The notes beneath the pieces are model-generated. The model made no database searches. It was given only the letters and a program-made list of their open reading frames with translations, and was not told where the DNA came from. From Nocardia transvalensis NBRC 15921 (lineage in GTDB: Bacteria > Actinomycetota > Actinomycetes > Mycobacteriales > Mycobacteriaceae), in the NCBI RefSeq assembly GCF_000308875.1, contig NZ_BAGL01000122.1, positions 48,026-112,025 on the forward strand: a stretch of DNA of 64,000 bases, written 5' to 3'. Of this stretch, positions 17,584 to 26,212 are shown piece by piece. The stretch's first letter is position 1. Each line of letters begins with the position of its first letter. The translations under genes were made by a program, and so were the position numbers.

Positions 17584-19190
17584 CGGCCGTCTCCGTTTCC
17601 GCGCTGCTGGTAGTCGCGCAGCACGGCGAGCTGCTTGTGCTCCTCGGCGTGCTCGGTCTCCACCATCCGCTCCGCCTCGTGCGGCGGGTCGGCGCGCAGG
17701 AACGATCCCGGTCCGGGTTTGCCCGACAGGCCGAGCTGGTTCATCTTCTTCGGCACCCGCGCGCCCTGGTACTCCAGCGGAATCGGGTGGCCGTGGTCGT
17801 CGACCGGGCCCAGCGGCTGGTGCATCTCGATGTACTCGCCGTGCGGCAGCCGCTTGATCACGCCGGTCTCGATGCCGTGCTCCAGCACCGCGCGATCACT
17901 GCGCTGCAGGCCCAGGCACAGCCGATAGGCGAGGTAGTAGGCGAGCGGCGGGGCGAGCAGCAGCGCGATGCGGAAGAACCACGTCGTCGCGTTGAGCGAG
18001 ATGTCGAACTTCAGCGAGATGATGTCGTTCACGCACGCCAGCGTCAGCACCAGATAGAAGGTGACGGCCATGGCGCCGATGGCGGTGCGCACCGGCACGT
18101 CCCGCGGCCGCTGTAGCAGATTGTGGTGCGCCGTATCCTTCGACAGTCGCTTCTCGATCCACGGGTAGGCGATCAGCACCATGAAGACCAGCCCCATGGT
18201 CAGGGCCACCCAGACCGGCGCCGGAATCGTGTAGCGGCCGAGATACAGCTCCCACGGCGGCATCAGGCGCAGGAAGCCGTCGGTCCACATGAGGTAGAAG
18301 TCCGGCTGTGTGCCCGCCGACACCTGAGAAGGGTTGTAGGGACCCAGATTCCAGATCGGGTTGATCTGGAGGACGCCGCCCATGACCGCCAGCACGCCCA
18401 GGGTGAACATGAAGAACGCCCCCTGATCGGCGGCGAACACCGGGACGATGCGCGCGCCGATGACGTTCTTCTCGGTGCGGCCGGGCCCGGGGAACTGGGT
18501 GTGCTTCTGATACCAGACCAGCGCCACGTGCGCGGCGATGAGCGCCAGCATGATGCCGGGGAACAGCAGCACGTGGGCGATGTACAGGCGCGGGATGATG
18601 ATGTCGCCGGGGAAGTCGCCCCCGAACATCAGCCAGTGCAGCCAGGTGCCGATCACCGGGATCGACATCGTGATGCCGGAGAACGCCGCGCGCAGGCCGG
18701 TGCCCGAGAGCAGGTCGTCGGGCAGCGAGTAGCCGAAGAAGCCCTCGAACATCGCGATGATCAGCAGAATCGATCCGATGACCCAGTTCGCCTCGCGCGG
18801 CTTGCGGAACGCGCCGGTGAAGAAGATACGGAACAGATGGATGATCATCGACGCCGAGAACAGCAGCGCCGCCCAGTGGTGCACCTGCCGCACGAACAGG
18901 CCGCCACGCACCTCGAACGAGATGTCCAGGGCCGATTCGAACGCGCGCGACATGGTCACCCCGCGCAGCGGCTGATAGGAGCCGTTGTAGACGACCTCCG
19001 TCATCGACGGGTCGAAGAAGAGGGTGAGGTACACGCCGGTCAGCAACAGGATGATGAAGCTGTACAGCGCGATCTCGCCCAGCAGGAACGACCAGTGCGT
19101 CGGAAATACCTTGTTGATCGAGCGCTTGACGAATGCCGAGAGGTGATACCGCTCGTCCGCCGCATTCGCCTGCCCTGCCACGGTGCTCAT
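17580..19190 (-). CDS. qcrB: orphan cytochrome bc1-type cytochrome b subunit (QcrB paralogue)
   Basis: 536 aa, the length of actinobacterial QcrB. Heme-ligand pairs are visible: His104-x13-His118 in VRQVHHWAALLFSASMIIH and an H-x14-H pair in IAHVLLFPGIMLALIAAHVA. The Qo-site segment is PDFY in GTQPDFYLMWTDGFLRLMPP, as in actinobacteria. About nine hydrophobic helices and a charged cytoplasmic tail are present. The usual qcrC-qcrA partners and cytochrome aa3 genes are absent here; only a 79-aa gene follows. It is therefore probably an extra copy able to replace the main QcrB under some condition, or a Q-site-variant isoform. Divergent sequence upstream holds a CRP-like site. Confidence 0.88.
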   Translation of the reverse strand: MSTVAGQANAADERYHLSAFVKRSINKVFPTHWSFLLGEIALYSFIILLLTGVYLTLFFDPSMTEVVYNGSYQPLRGVTMSRAFESALDISFEVRGGLFVRQVHHWAALLFSASMIIHLFRIFFTGAFRKPREANWVIGSILLIIAMFEGFFGYSLPDDLLSGTGLRAAFSGITMSIPVIGTWLHWLMFGGDFPGDIIIPRLYIAHVLLFPGIMLALIAAHVALVWYQKHTQFPGPGRTEKNVIGARIVPVFAADQGAFFMFTLGVLAVMGGVLQINPIWNLGPYNPSQVSAGTQPDFYLMWTDGFLRLMPPWELYLGRYTIPAPVWVALTMGLVFMVLIAYPWIEKRLSKDTAHHNLLQRPRDVPVRTAIGAMAVTFYLVLTLACVNDIISLKFDISLNATTWFFRIALLLAPPLAYYLAYRLCLGLQRSDRAVLEHGIETGVIKRLPHGEYIEMHQPLGPVDDHGHPIPLEYQGARVPKKMNQLGLSGKPGPGSFLRADPPHEAERMVETEHAEEHKQLAVLRDYQQRGNGDGR

Positions 19191-19263
19191 GGCTGCATGA
19201 CCCTCCTGATCGTCGACGACCGTCTACTCATAAGAGGGACGGCGTCCCCGATGTGTGACACCG

Positions 19264-19279
19264 TGTGACCGGCGTCACG
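19264..19279. promoter_or_regulatory. CRP-like operator candidate
   Basis: TGTGA-N6-TCACG matches the actinobacterial CRP/GlxR consensus (TGTGA-N6-TCACA) at 9 of 10 defined positions. It lies about 75 bp upstream of the orphan qcrB start and about 70 bp upstream of the first monooxygenase gene on the other strand. The GTGTGACAC sequence just before it repeats half of the site. Binding is inferred from sequence only. Confidence 0.4.
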
Positions 19280-19347
19280 GCGCGAGCGTTTCGATCGCGC
19301 TGCGCGCAACCGGTGAGCGGCGCCGGGGTTGTGCGTCATCGTGAGGC

Positions 19348-20571
19348 ATGACTTCCACCGCCGCGCCCTCCGTGACCGATGCCGAACTCGACGCTGTCTT
19401 CGCGCCGATCTACGACCGCATCGCCGCCGGCGCCGTCGACCGCGAGGTCGACCGCGCCCTGCCCTACGACGAGGTGGCCGCGCTGCGGGCCGCGAAATTC
19501 GGGGCGCTGCGCGTGCCCGCGGAGTTCGGGGGCTACGGCGCGACCGTGCGTCAGCTGTTCCGGCAGCTGATCGAGCTGGCGGCGGCCGAGTCGAATATTC
19601 CGCAGGCGCTGCGGGTGCACTTCTCGTTCGTCGAGGATCAGCTGCTCGCCGCGCCCGGACCGGTGCGCGAGCACTGGCTGCGCGCCGCGGGCGGGGGAAC
19701 GCTGGTCGGGAACGCGATCACCGAACCCGGCGTGGGCGCGGTCGACAGGTATCAGACCCGGATCACCCGCGACGGAGATCGCCTGCTGCTCAACGGGATC
19801 AAGTACTACAGCACCGGTTCGCTGTACGCCGACCACATCCTCGCCGCCGCCGACCGGGACGGGGAACGGGTCGGCGTGCTGGTCGACGCGAACGCCCCCG
19901 GAGTCCGCCAGCACGACGACTGGGAGGGGTTCGGGCAGCGCCTGACCGCCAGCGGCACCACCGAATTCACCGATGTCGAGGTCTCCGAGGATCGGATCCT
20001 GGGTCCCGGCTACGGCGTCGCGGGCCCGACGTACGCGACCGCGTACCTGCAACTGGTGCAGCTGGCGGTGCTCGCGGGCATCGCCCAGCGGGCCGAACGC
20101 GATGCGCGCGAATGGGTCTCGCAGCGCACCCGCACCTACACCCACGCGGTGGCCGATCTGCCGCGGCACGATCCGCTGGTGCAGCAGGTGATCGGCCGGC
20201 TGTCGGCGGCGGCGTTCGGCGCCCGCGCGAGCGTGCTGGCGGTCGCGGACGTGCTGGACACCGTGCTGTCCGGCGACCCGACCGACGAGAAGGCCCTGGT
20301 GGCAGCGGAACTGGCGGCCGCGCAGGCGCAACTGGCGGTCATCGGCACGGTGCTGCCCGCGACCAGCGAACTGTTCGAGGTCGGTGGCGCGTCGGTGACC
20401 TCGGAGCGGCTGCGGCTGGATCGGCACTGGCGCAACGCCCGCACCATCTCGGTGCACAATCCGGCCATCTTCAAGGCCCGCGCCATCGGCGACCACCTGC
20501 TCAACGGCACGGACCTGCCGTTCGCGTGGAGCGCCGGCGAGCGCACGAGCACGGCGGGCGGCGCCCGATGA
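19348..20571 (+). CDS. acyl-CoA-dehydrogenase-like flavin monooxygenase (SfnB/DszC type)
   Basis: 407 aa. N-terminal helical domain (VAALRAAKFGALRVPAEFGG), a beta-domain segment (NAITEPGVGAVDRYQTRITR) and GIKYYSTGSLYADHILAAA. The C-terminus has the flavin and tetramer segment SERLRLDRHWRNARTISVHN. These features mark the acyl-CoA-dehydrogenase superfamily branch that acts as FMNH2-dependent monooxygenases on organosulfur compounds (DszC, SfnB) rather than on CoA esters. The next gene, an LLM monooxygenase, starts inside its stop codon (ATGA overlap), so the two work together. No flavin reductase is encoded nearby; reduced flavin must come from elsewhere. Confidence 0.82.
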   Translation: MTSTAAPSVTDAELDAVFAPIYDRIAAGAVDREVDRALPYDEVAALRAAKFGALRVPAEFGGYGATVRQLFRQLIELAAAESNIPQALRVHFSFVEDQLLAAPGPVREHWLRAAGGGTLVGNAITEPGVGAVDRYQTRITRDGDRLLLNGIKYYSTGSLYADHILAAADRDGERVGVLVDANAPGVRQHDDWEGFGQRLTASGTTEFTDVEVSEDRILGPGYGVAGPTYATAYLQLVQLAVLAGIAQRAERDAREWVSQRTRTYTHAVADLPRHDPLVQQVIGRLSAAAFGARASVLAVADVLDTVLSGDPTDEKALVAAELAAAQAQLAVIGTVLPATSELFEVGGASVTSERLRLDRHWRNARTISVHNPAIFKARAIGDHLLNGTDLPFAWSAGERTSTAGGAR

Positions 20572-21998
20572 CGCGGCGTATCCGGTTCAACGCCTTCGAC
20601 ATGAACTGTGTCGCCCACCAATCACCCGGACTGTGGCGGCATCCCGAGGATCAGTCGCACCGGTACAAGGAGCTGAGCTACTGGACGGAGCTGGCGGCGC
20701 TGCTCGAGAAGGGCAGATTCGACGGCCTGTTCATCGCGGATGTACTCGGCACCTACGACGTCTACGGCGGCACCGATGTCGCGGCGCTGCGGCAGGGCGC
20801 TCAGATCCCCGTGGCGGATCCGCTGCTGCTGGTCTCCGCGATGGCCGCTGTCACACGGCATCTCGGGTTCGGGATCACCACCGGCACCGGATTCGAGCAT
20901 CCGTATCCGTTCGCGCGGCGGCTGTCCACGCTCGACCACCTCACCGGCGGCCGGGTCGGCTGGAATGTGGTGACGGGCTATCTCCCCTCCGCCGCACGGA
21001 ATTTCGGCGCCGACGATCAGCTCGACCACGACGACCGCTACGACCAGGCCGACGAATACCTCGAGGTGCTGTACAAGCTCTGGGAGGGATCGTGGGAGGA
21101 CGACGCGGTGGTCCGCGATGCCGCGGCCGGGGTGTACGTCGATCCGGGCAAGGTCCACCACATCGGGCACAGCGGAAGGCATTTCACCGTTCCGGGCATC
21201 CACCTGTCGGAGCCGTCGCCCCAGCGGACGCCGGTGATCTACCAGGCGGGCGCCTCACCGCGCGGCGTGCGGTTCGCGGCCGAGAACGCGGAGGCCATCT
21301 TCGTCGCCGCGCCGTCCAAACGCGTTCTCGCGCAGACGGTGTCGAAGATCCGCGACGCGCTGGAGGCGGCCGGGCGGGATCGGTACGCGGCGCGGGTGTA
21401 CGCGCTGTCGACGATCGTCACCGCCGAGACCGACGACGCGGCGCGACACAAGCACGAGGAGTACCTGTCCTACGCCAGTATCGAGGGCGGCCTGGTGTTC
21501 ATGTCGGGCTGGATGGGAATCGACCTGTCCCGCTACGACCTCGACGATCCGATCGGGCAGGTGGAGAGCAACGCCATCCAGTCGGCGGTCGCGGCATTCC
21601 AGGAATTCGACGACGACGGCCGCGAGTGGACCGTCCGCGATATCGGCCGCTGGGCCGGAATCGGCGGAATCGGCCCCGTCTTCGTCGGTTCCGGCGAGAC
21701 CGTCGCCGACCGGTTACAGGAGTGGGTCGCCGACACCGACGTGGACGGCTTCAACCTCGCCTACGCCGTCACGCCGGGTACGTTCGAAGACATTGTCCGG
21801 CACGTGGTTCCGGTTCTCACCGAGCGCGGCGCGTACCCGCAGGAGTACGTCCCGGGAACGCTGCGCAACGCGCTGTTCGAGGCGGGAGACCGGCTGCCGC
21901 CGGAGCATCGTGGTGCGCGCTACCGCCTCCGAGGGCCCGGTTCGACGGTGCTCCCAGAGGAGGTCGCACGGCCGAGCGCCGTGCTGGCAGACACGTAA
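20568..21998 (+). CDS. LLM-class FMN-dependent monooxygenase (NtaA/SnaA/DszA family)
   Basis: 476 aa from ATG 20568, overlapping the previous stop. Family marks are RIRFNAFDMNCVAHQSPGLW, then RFDGLFIADVLGTYDVYGG, LSTLDHLTGGRVGWNVVTG, GSWEDDAVVRDAAAGVYVDP, HLSEPSPQRTPVIYQAGASP and DGFNLAYAVTPGTFEDIV. It is a bacterial-luciferase-like TIM barrel using reduced FMN supplied by a reductase. Substrates of the family include sulfones, nitrilotriacetate and pristinamycin intermediates; context with the SfnB-like gene suggests an organosulfur substrate. It is a clear paralogue of the gene at 34028-35380. Confidence 0.88.
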   Translation: MTRRIRFNAFDMNCVAHQSPGLWRHPEDQSHRYKELSYWTELAALLEKGRFDGLFIADVLGTYDVYGGTDVAALRQGAQIPVADPLLLVSAMAAVTRHLGFGITTGTGFEHPYPFARRLSTLDHLTGGRVGWNVVTGYLPSAARNFGADDQLDHDDRYDQADEYLEVLYKLWEGSWEDDAVVRDAAAGVYVDPGKVHHIGHSGRHFTVPGIHLSEPSPQRTPVIYQAGASPRGVRFAAENAEAIFVAAPSKRVLAQTVSKIRDALEAAGRDRYAARVYALSTIVTAETDDAARHKHEEYLSYASIEGGLVFMSGWMGIDLSRYDLDDPIGQVESNAIQSAVAAFQEFDDDGREWTVRDIGRWAGIGGIGPVFVGSGETVADRLQEWVADTDVDGFNLAYAVTPGTFEDIVRHVVPVLTERGAYPQEYVPGTLRNALFEAGDRLPPEHRGARYRLRGPGSTVLPEEVARPSAVLADT

Positions 21999-22017
21999 TT
22001 TCCCGCCGCGCCGTAGT

Positions 22018-22040
22018 TCCCGGCACGCTTTCGGCCGGGA
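22018..22040. repeat. inverted repeat of the GCTTTYGGCCGG family
   Basis: TCCCGGC (22018-22024) and GCCGGGA (22034-22040) flank the 9-base loop ACGCTTTCG. The core CCGGCACGCTTTCGGCCGG is almost identical to that of the elements at 14841-14867 and 25712-25791. It lies 19 bp after the stop of the LLM gene and may act as an mRNA hairpin. Confidence 0.6.
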
Positions 22041-22114
22041 TCCACCCCACCACCATCAACTCCGACTGATCGCAATACTCCACCCCGAGCCGCTCGTCAC
22101 GGACCATTCCCCTT

Positions 22115-23500
22115 ATGACGACACAGAATTCACGCTCCGATTCCACACGCTCGGCCGCGATCGTCGGCGCCGGACAGACCGGTGTGACCGCGGCGCTCGG
22201 ACTGCTCGACGCCGGATTCGACGTCACCGTGTACAGCGACCGCGATCAGCGGTCGCTGCGCGACGACGTGCCGGCGACCGGCACCGCCCTGATCTTCGGC
22301 GAGGCGCAGGCCGCCGAAGCCGCCCTGGGGCTCACCAGTTACGCCGATACGGCCCCGTTGCACAGCGGGCTCACCGTGAAGATCGCCGGGCCCGACCGGT
22401 CCGAGCTGATCGAATTCGACGGCGCCTTCGACGATTACAGCGGTATCGCCGTCGACACCCGCCTCAAGGCCGACGACCGGCTGACCGCGTTCCAGGAGCG
22501 CGGCGGCCGGTTCGTGGTGGAGGCCGTCACGCCCGAGAAGCTCGACACCATCGCCGCCGCACACGATCTCACGCTGGTGGCCACCGGACGCAGCGGGCTG
22601 TCGGATCTGTTCGCCGTCGACACGCAGCGCACCGTCTACGACGCGCCGCAGCGAACCCTGTTGACGGTCACCGTCTCCGGGCTCGGCTACGACGAGAGCG
22701 TCTTCGCCCACCGCAGTTCCGAGGGCGGCGCGCGCAGCGGCTTCTCCATCCTCGGCGATCAGGGCGAGGGCTGGTGGGGTCCGTACCTGCACAAGGACGC
22801 CGGGCCCACGTGGGCGTTCCTCGGCTGGGCGCGGCCGGGCAGCGACTGGGAGAAGCGTTTCGCCGCAGCCGATTCCGCGGAGTCCGCGCACCGGATCGTG
22901 ACGGATCTCTACCGCGACTACCTCGACTGGGACCTCCCCGAGGTGCAGGCGACGAAGGTGCTCGCCGAGGACCCGCACTCCTGGCTGAAGGGTGCGGTGC
23001 GGCCGGTCTTCCGCGCCGGGCTGGGTCACACCGCGAGCGGTCACCCCGTGGCCTCGCTCGGCGATACGTCCGTGGCGTACGACCCGATCGCCGGACAGGG
23101 CGCGCAGAGCGGCCTGATCCAGGCCCAGCGCCTGGTCGCCGCGGCCGCCGCGCACGAGGGACCGTTCGACGACGCCTGGATCACCGCGCGGTACGAGGAA
23201 TTCCTCGCCGCCCGGGCCGAGGCCGGCGCCAAGGTCACGCGGCTGTTCCTCAGCGACCCGGAACTGGGCGACATCGGCAACCAGTTCTTCGCCAGCGCCG
23301 CCGTCGACCCCCGCTTCGCCTCCGCCCTGGTCGGCCTCCTCCACCGCCCCCAGCCCTTCCTCGACGTCACCACCCCCGAGGACGCGAACGCCTTCGTCAC
23401 CGCCGCCACCGGCGAGGACGCCGCCACTCTCCTCTCCCGCTTCCAACCCGCAGGCCGCTTCGCCCGCTCCGAATACCCCGCCCCCGCGGTAACCAGCTGA
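22115..23500 (+). CDS. styrene/indole monooxygenase-like FAD oxygenase (StyA family)
   Basis: 461 aa. FAD Rossmann motif AAIVGAGQTGVTAALGLLDA at residues ~14-33. A StyA-like segment LTLVATGRSGLSDLFAVD follows, and the second flavin block GHPVASLGDTSVAYDPIAGQ, then GAQSGLI, sits near residues 310-335. Unlike PHBH-type hydroxylases, StyA-type enzymes receive FADH2 from a separate reductase (StyB); none is present in the window. It lies downstream of the sulfur-type monooxygenase pair, so sulfoxidation or epoxidation of an alkene or sulfide is plausible. The 3' end is extremely C-rich at third codon positions. Confidence 0.8.
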   Translation: MTTQNSRSDSTRSAAIVGAGQTGVTAALGLLDAGFDVTVYSDRDQRSLRDDVPATGTALIFGEAQAAEAALGLTSYADTAPLHSGLTVKIAGPDRSELIEFDGAFDDYSGIAVDTRLKADDRLTAFQERGGRFVVEAVTPEKLDTIAAAHDLTLVATGRSGLSDLFAVDTQRTVYDAPQRTLLTVTVSGLGYDESVFAHRSSEGGARSGFSILGDQGEGWWGPYLHKDAGPTWAFLGWARPGSDWEKRFAAADSAESAHRIVTDLYRDYLDWDLPEVQATKVLAEDPHSWLKGAVRPVFRAGLGHTASGHPVASLGDTSVAYDPIAGQGAQSGLIQAQRLVAAAAAHEGPFDDAWITARYEEFLAARAEAGAKVTRLFLSDPELGDIGNQFFASAAVDPRFASALVGLLHRPQPFLDVTTPEDANAFVTAATGEDAATLLSRFQPAGRFARSEYPAPAVTS

Positions 23501-23911
23501 CCCGCGGCACCCACGGGACAGCCGAGGCAGTGGCCGGTCCGGACACCGAGACCGGAATCCACCGCTGCTGAGAATGGTCCGGCCAGTGCCGGTAATCACA
23601 GATCTGGCGGGCCGGAATGACCGGTGCTGTTCCCAGCGGTGAGCAGCACGTGCCGAGATGAGGTGCGGGACGTGCTGTGTCGGCGGGTGCGGGCGTCGGG
23701 TGCCGCCGCGGTGCCGTATATGTGCTGACCTGGGCTCGTCCGGGACCACCGTCCGATTTGCCACGCTGTGGCGGGTCGGTCCGGTGGTGCCCGGACGTCG
23801 CCCGATCGTTGCCGTGCGGCGGGAGCGATCTGCGGGTAAATTCACTGCGGAGGGGACCACGTCGCCGGGGGCGGAGAAAGGTGTGGCCTGCGTTCGGGCG
23901 GGTTTACGCAT
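23501..23911. other. intergenic region, 411 bp
   Basis: No convincing gene on either strand. Short open frames lack ribosome sites and family features. The last 30 bases (TTTACGCATATGCT) look like a promoter -10 close to the start of the chorismate-lyase-like gene. Confidence 0.5.
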
Positions 23912-24454
23912 ATGCTCCGTGAGATGATCGAGATGGCCTCGGAGACAAGCGAATTGGCGCTGCCTTCGGTAACTCGCATGTTGCTTCGCGCCGACGGGTC
24001 GACCACACTGCTGCTGGAGGCCCTGGTCGGGCAGCGGTTGTCGCTCGGCCTGGTCGACCAGCGCGAGACGGCCGCCGGTGAGCTGTCCGGCGCGGTGCGC
24101 ACGGCGCTCAACTGCGCCGACGGGGATACGGTGATCGTGCGCCGCTCGGTGCTGCGCGCCGGGGAGTCGGCCGTCTCCGCTAATTCGGTCGTCATCGCCG
24201 GTGCGGAGCGGGATCTCACCGACCTGCTCGCACAGCGAGAGGTCCCCATCGGGCACAGCCTCGCCGCGGCCGGCCGCCATCTCGGCCGCACCGTTCTGGC
24301 GACGGGCCGCGCGCTGTGGCCCGCGGACGACGCCGCCGACGCGATTCCGTGTGCCTGCAAGGAGAGCGTGCTGCTCGACCACACCGCGACCGCGGTGGCG
24401 TACCTGCACGAACGATTCAATCCCGCCTACGTTCCAGTCGGGGTGCGGTCGTGA
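23912..24454 (+). CDS. chorismate-lyase-like (UbiC-fold) protein
   Basis: 180 aa from ATG 23912; ATGs at 23924 and 23933 are alternatives and no strong ribosome site decides. The pattern LPSVTRMLLRADGSTTLLLE, then ALVGQRLSLGLVDQ, GDTVIVRRSVLRAGESAVSANSV-type strands and ADAIPCACKESVLLDHTATA matches the chorismate--pyruvate lyase fold, including mycobacterial Rv2949c, which makes 4-hydroxybenzoate. It overlaps the following FAD hydroxylase by four bases (GTGA). The inferred role is chorismate to 4-hydroxybenzoate plus pyruvate. It could also be a non-catalytic UTRA-like relative, because the catalytic Arg/Glu pair cannot be checked by eye. Confidence 0.6.
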   Translation: MLREMIEMASETSELALPSVTRMLLRADGSTTLLLEALVGQRLSLGLVDQRETAAGELSGAVRTALNCADGDTVIVRRSVLRAGESAVSANSVVIAGAERDLTDLLAQREVPIGHSLAAAGRHLGRTVLATGRALWPADDAADAIPCACKESVLLDHTATAVAYLHERFNPAYVPVGVRS

Positions 24455-25668
24455 GGGTCCTGATCGTCGGCGCCGGAATCGGCGGGCTGACCGCGGCGCT
24501 GAGCCTGCATGCGGTCGGCGTCGAGGCCGTGGTGATCGACAGCGTGCGCGACCTGCGCCCGCTCGGCGTCGGCATCAACCTGCTCCCGCACGCCACCGGC
24601 GAACTGAGCGAACTCGGCCTGGCCGACCGGCTGGCCGCACTGGGCGTGGCCACCGCGGAGGTGGTGCACCTCGACCGGTTCGGCAACGAGATCTGGCGCG
24701 AGCCACGCGGGCTCGCCGCGGGACACCGCTGGCCGCAGTACTCGGTGCACCGCGGGGAGTTGCAGGTGATGCTGCTGGCCGCGGTGCGCGAGCGGCTCGG
24801 CCCGGACGCCGTGCGCACGGGTCTGCGTTTCGTGGACGCGACCCAGGATCGCGACGGCGTCCGCGCGCGCGTGCTCGACCGCGACCGCGACGTCACGGTG
24901 GACTTCGAGGCGGATCTGCTGGTCGGCGCCGACGGCCTGCACTCGGCGGTCCGCGCCCACCTGCACCCCGGCGAGGGCCCGCCACGGGGGAGCGGGATCC
25001 GGATGTGGCGCGGCGTGGCCGTCGCCGAGCGGTTCCTGTCCGGATCGTCGATGCTGTTCGCCGGGAGCAACCACGCCGCGAAGTTCGTCGCGTATCCCAT
25101 CTCGCCCACCCCGCGACCGGACAACCGCACCCTGGTGAACTGGGTGGCCGAGGTCAGGATGCCCGAGGCGGCCGCGGAGACCGCCGACTGGAACCGCACC
25201 GGCCGGCTGGCGGACGTGCTGCCGTTCTACGAGGGCTGGCAGTGCGCGGGCGTGGACGTCGGCGGCCTGATCGCCTCGACCGAGCACATCCTCGAATACC
25301 CGATGGTCGACCGGGACCCGCTGCCGCACTGGACTTCCGGGCGGATCACCCTGCTCGGCGACGCCGCCCACCCGATGTACCCGATCGGCTCCAACGGCGG
25401 TTCCCAGACGATCATCGACGCCCGCGTCCTCGCCGCCGAACTGGCCCGCGCCGACGACCCGGCGGAGGCCGCCCTCGCCTACGAATCCGCCCGGCTCGCC
25501 CCGGTCAACGAGATCGTCCTCGCCAACCGGGACATGCCGATGGACCGCATCCTCCGCACGGTCGCCGAACGCGCCCCCACCGGCTTCACCCACATCGAGG
25601 ACGTCCTCACCCCGGACGAACTCGCCGCCCTCTCCACCGCCTACACCCGCACCAGCACCATCCGCTGA
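24451..25668 (+). CDS. FAD-dependent aromatic monooxygenase (PHBH/PhzS-like)
   Basis: 405 aa from GTG 24451, which overlaps the stop of the lyase-like gene. FAD motif VLIVGAGIGGLTAALSLHAV at the N-terminus, then DLLVGADGLHSAVRAHLHPG (DG motif), and RITLLGDAAHPMYPIGSNGG (GD motif) near residue 305. The enzyme reduces its own FAD with NAD(P)H, so it needs no partner. Being translationally coupled to a chorismate-lyase-like protein, it probably hydroxylates 4-hydroxybenzoate or a related aromatic acid (inference). The ends of this gene and of the gene at 25798 face each other across a long hairpin repeat. Confidence 0.83.
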   Translation: MRVLIVGAGIGGLTAALSLHAVGVEAVVIDSVRDLRPLGVGINLLPHATGELSELGLADRLAALGVATAEVVHLDRFGNEIWREPRGLAAGHRWPQYSVHRGELQVMLLAAVRERLGPDAVRTGLRFVDATQDRDGVRARVLDRDRDVTVDFEADLLVGADGLHSAVRAHLHPGEGPPRGSGIRMWRGVAVAERFLSGSSMLFAGSNHAAKFVAYPISPTPRPDNRTLVNWVAEVRMPEAAAETADWNRTGRLADVLPFYEGWQCAGVDVGGLIASTEHILEYPMVDRDPLPHWTSGRITLLGDAAHPMYPIGSNGGSQTIIDARVLAAELARADDPAEAALAYESARLAPVNEIVLANRDMPMDRILRTVAERAPTGFTHIEDVLTPDELAALSTAYTRTSTIR

Positions 25669-25711
25669 GCGGCGGCCCCCCAGCCGTATTGCCGGTCCTT
25701 CTCTTTCCCGA

Positions 25712-25791
25712 CCGGCCTCCATTCTTGTTTCCGGGACGCCGGCCTCCATTCTTGTTTCCGGCACGCTTTTGGCCGGAAACAAGAATGGAGG
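25712..25791. repeat. direct repeat plus 20-bp perfect hairpin between convergent genes
   Basis: A unit CCGGCCTCCATTCTTGTTTC occurs at 25712 and again at 25739 (period 27). The second copy is the left arm of a perfect 20-bp inverted repeat, 25743-25762 with 25772-25791, loop ACGCTTTTG. It lies between the stops of two convergent genes and can act as a bidirectional terminator, although there is no T-run. The core is shared with the elements at 14841 and 22018. Confidence 0.75.
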
Positions 25792-25797
25792 CTCACG

Positions 25798-26202
25798 CTA
25801 ATCCGCGACGAGATAGGCTCGGGTGCCGACGTATTCGCGTTGGCGGCGGATCAGGTAGGTGCCGGGGCTGCTGCCGGTGGCGCCGTGTTCGGGGTGCATC
25901 AGGTAGGCGACGGTTTCGGTGGTGAACATGCCCAGGGCGAGACCTTCGGGGTCGACGACCCGGGTCGTCCACCGGCAGCGGCCGGGTTCCGCGACGAGGG
26001 TGTGGGGGTTGCCGCCCGCCGCGCCGCGCAGGACCTCGATACCCTCGGGCGGGACGTGTCGCCAGACGGCTTCGGCATGGGGCGCAACCGATTCCAGCAT
26101 CCGGAGCGGGATGACGATCAGGTCGCCCTGGGCGTGCATACCGTCGACGACGGGGATGCGCAGGGACTGTTCGAGGTGGTCGAGGGCAAGGGTTCCGGTC
26201 AT
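25798..26202 (-). CDS. conserved hypothetical protein downstream of DUF6745 gene
   Basis: 134 aa from ATG 26202, chosen because GAGGTG lies 8 bases upstream; GTG 26211 and ATG 26208 are too close to that site. No recognised domain. It contains LDHLEQSLRIPVVDGMHAQG, DLIVIPLRMLESVAP and a C-terminal GTYLIRRQREYVGTRAYLVAD. It follows the DUF6745 gene with about 10 bp between them and probably forms an operon with it. No signal peptide or membrane helix. Confidence 0.7.
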   Translation of the reverse strand: MTGTLALDHLEQSLRIPVVDGMHAQGDLIVIPLRMLESVAPHAEAVWRHVPPEGIEVLRGAAGGNPHTLVAEPGRCRWTTRVVDPEGLALGMFTTETVAYLMHPEHGATGSSPGTYLIRRQREYVGTRAYLVAD

Positions 26203-26212
26203 GGTCATCACC

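Noticed and set aside
18123..19268. Plus-strand frame opposite qcrB
   Set aside because: Low-complexity Gln/Arg/Asp-rich translation, antisense to a gene with all heme ligands.
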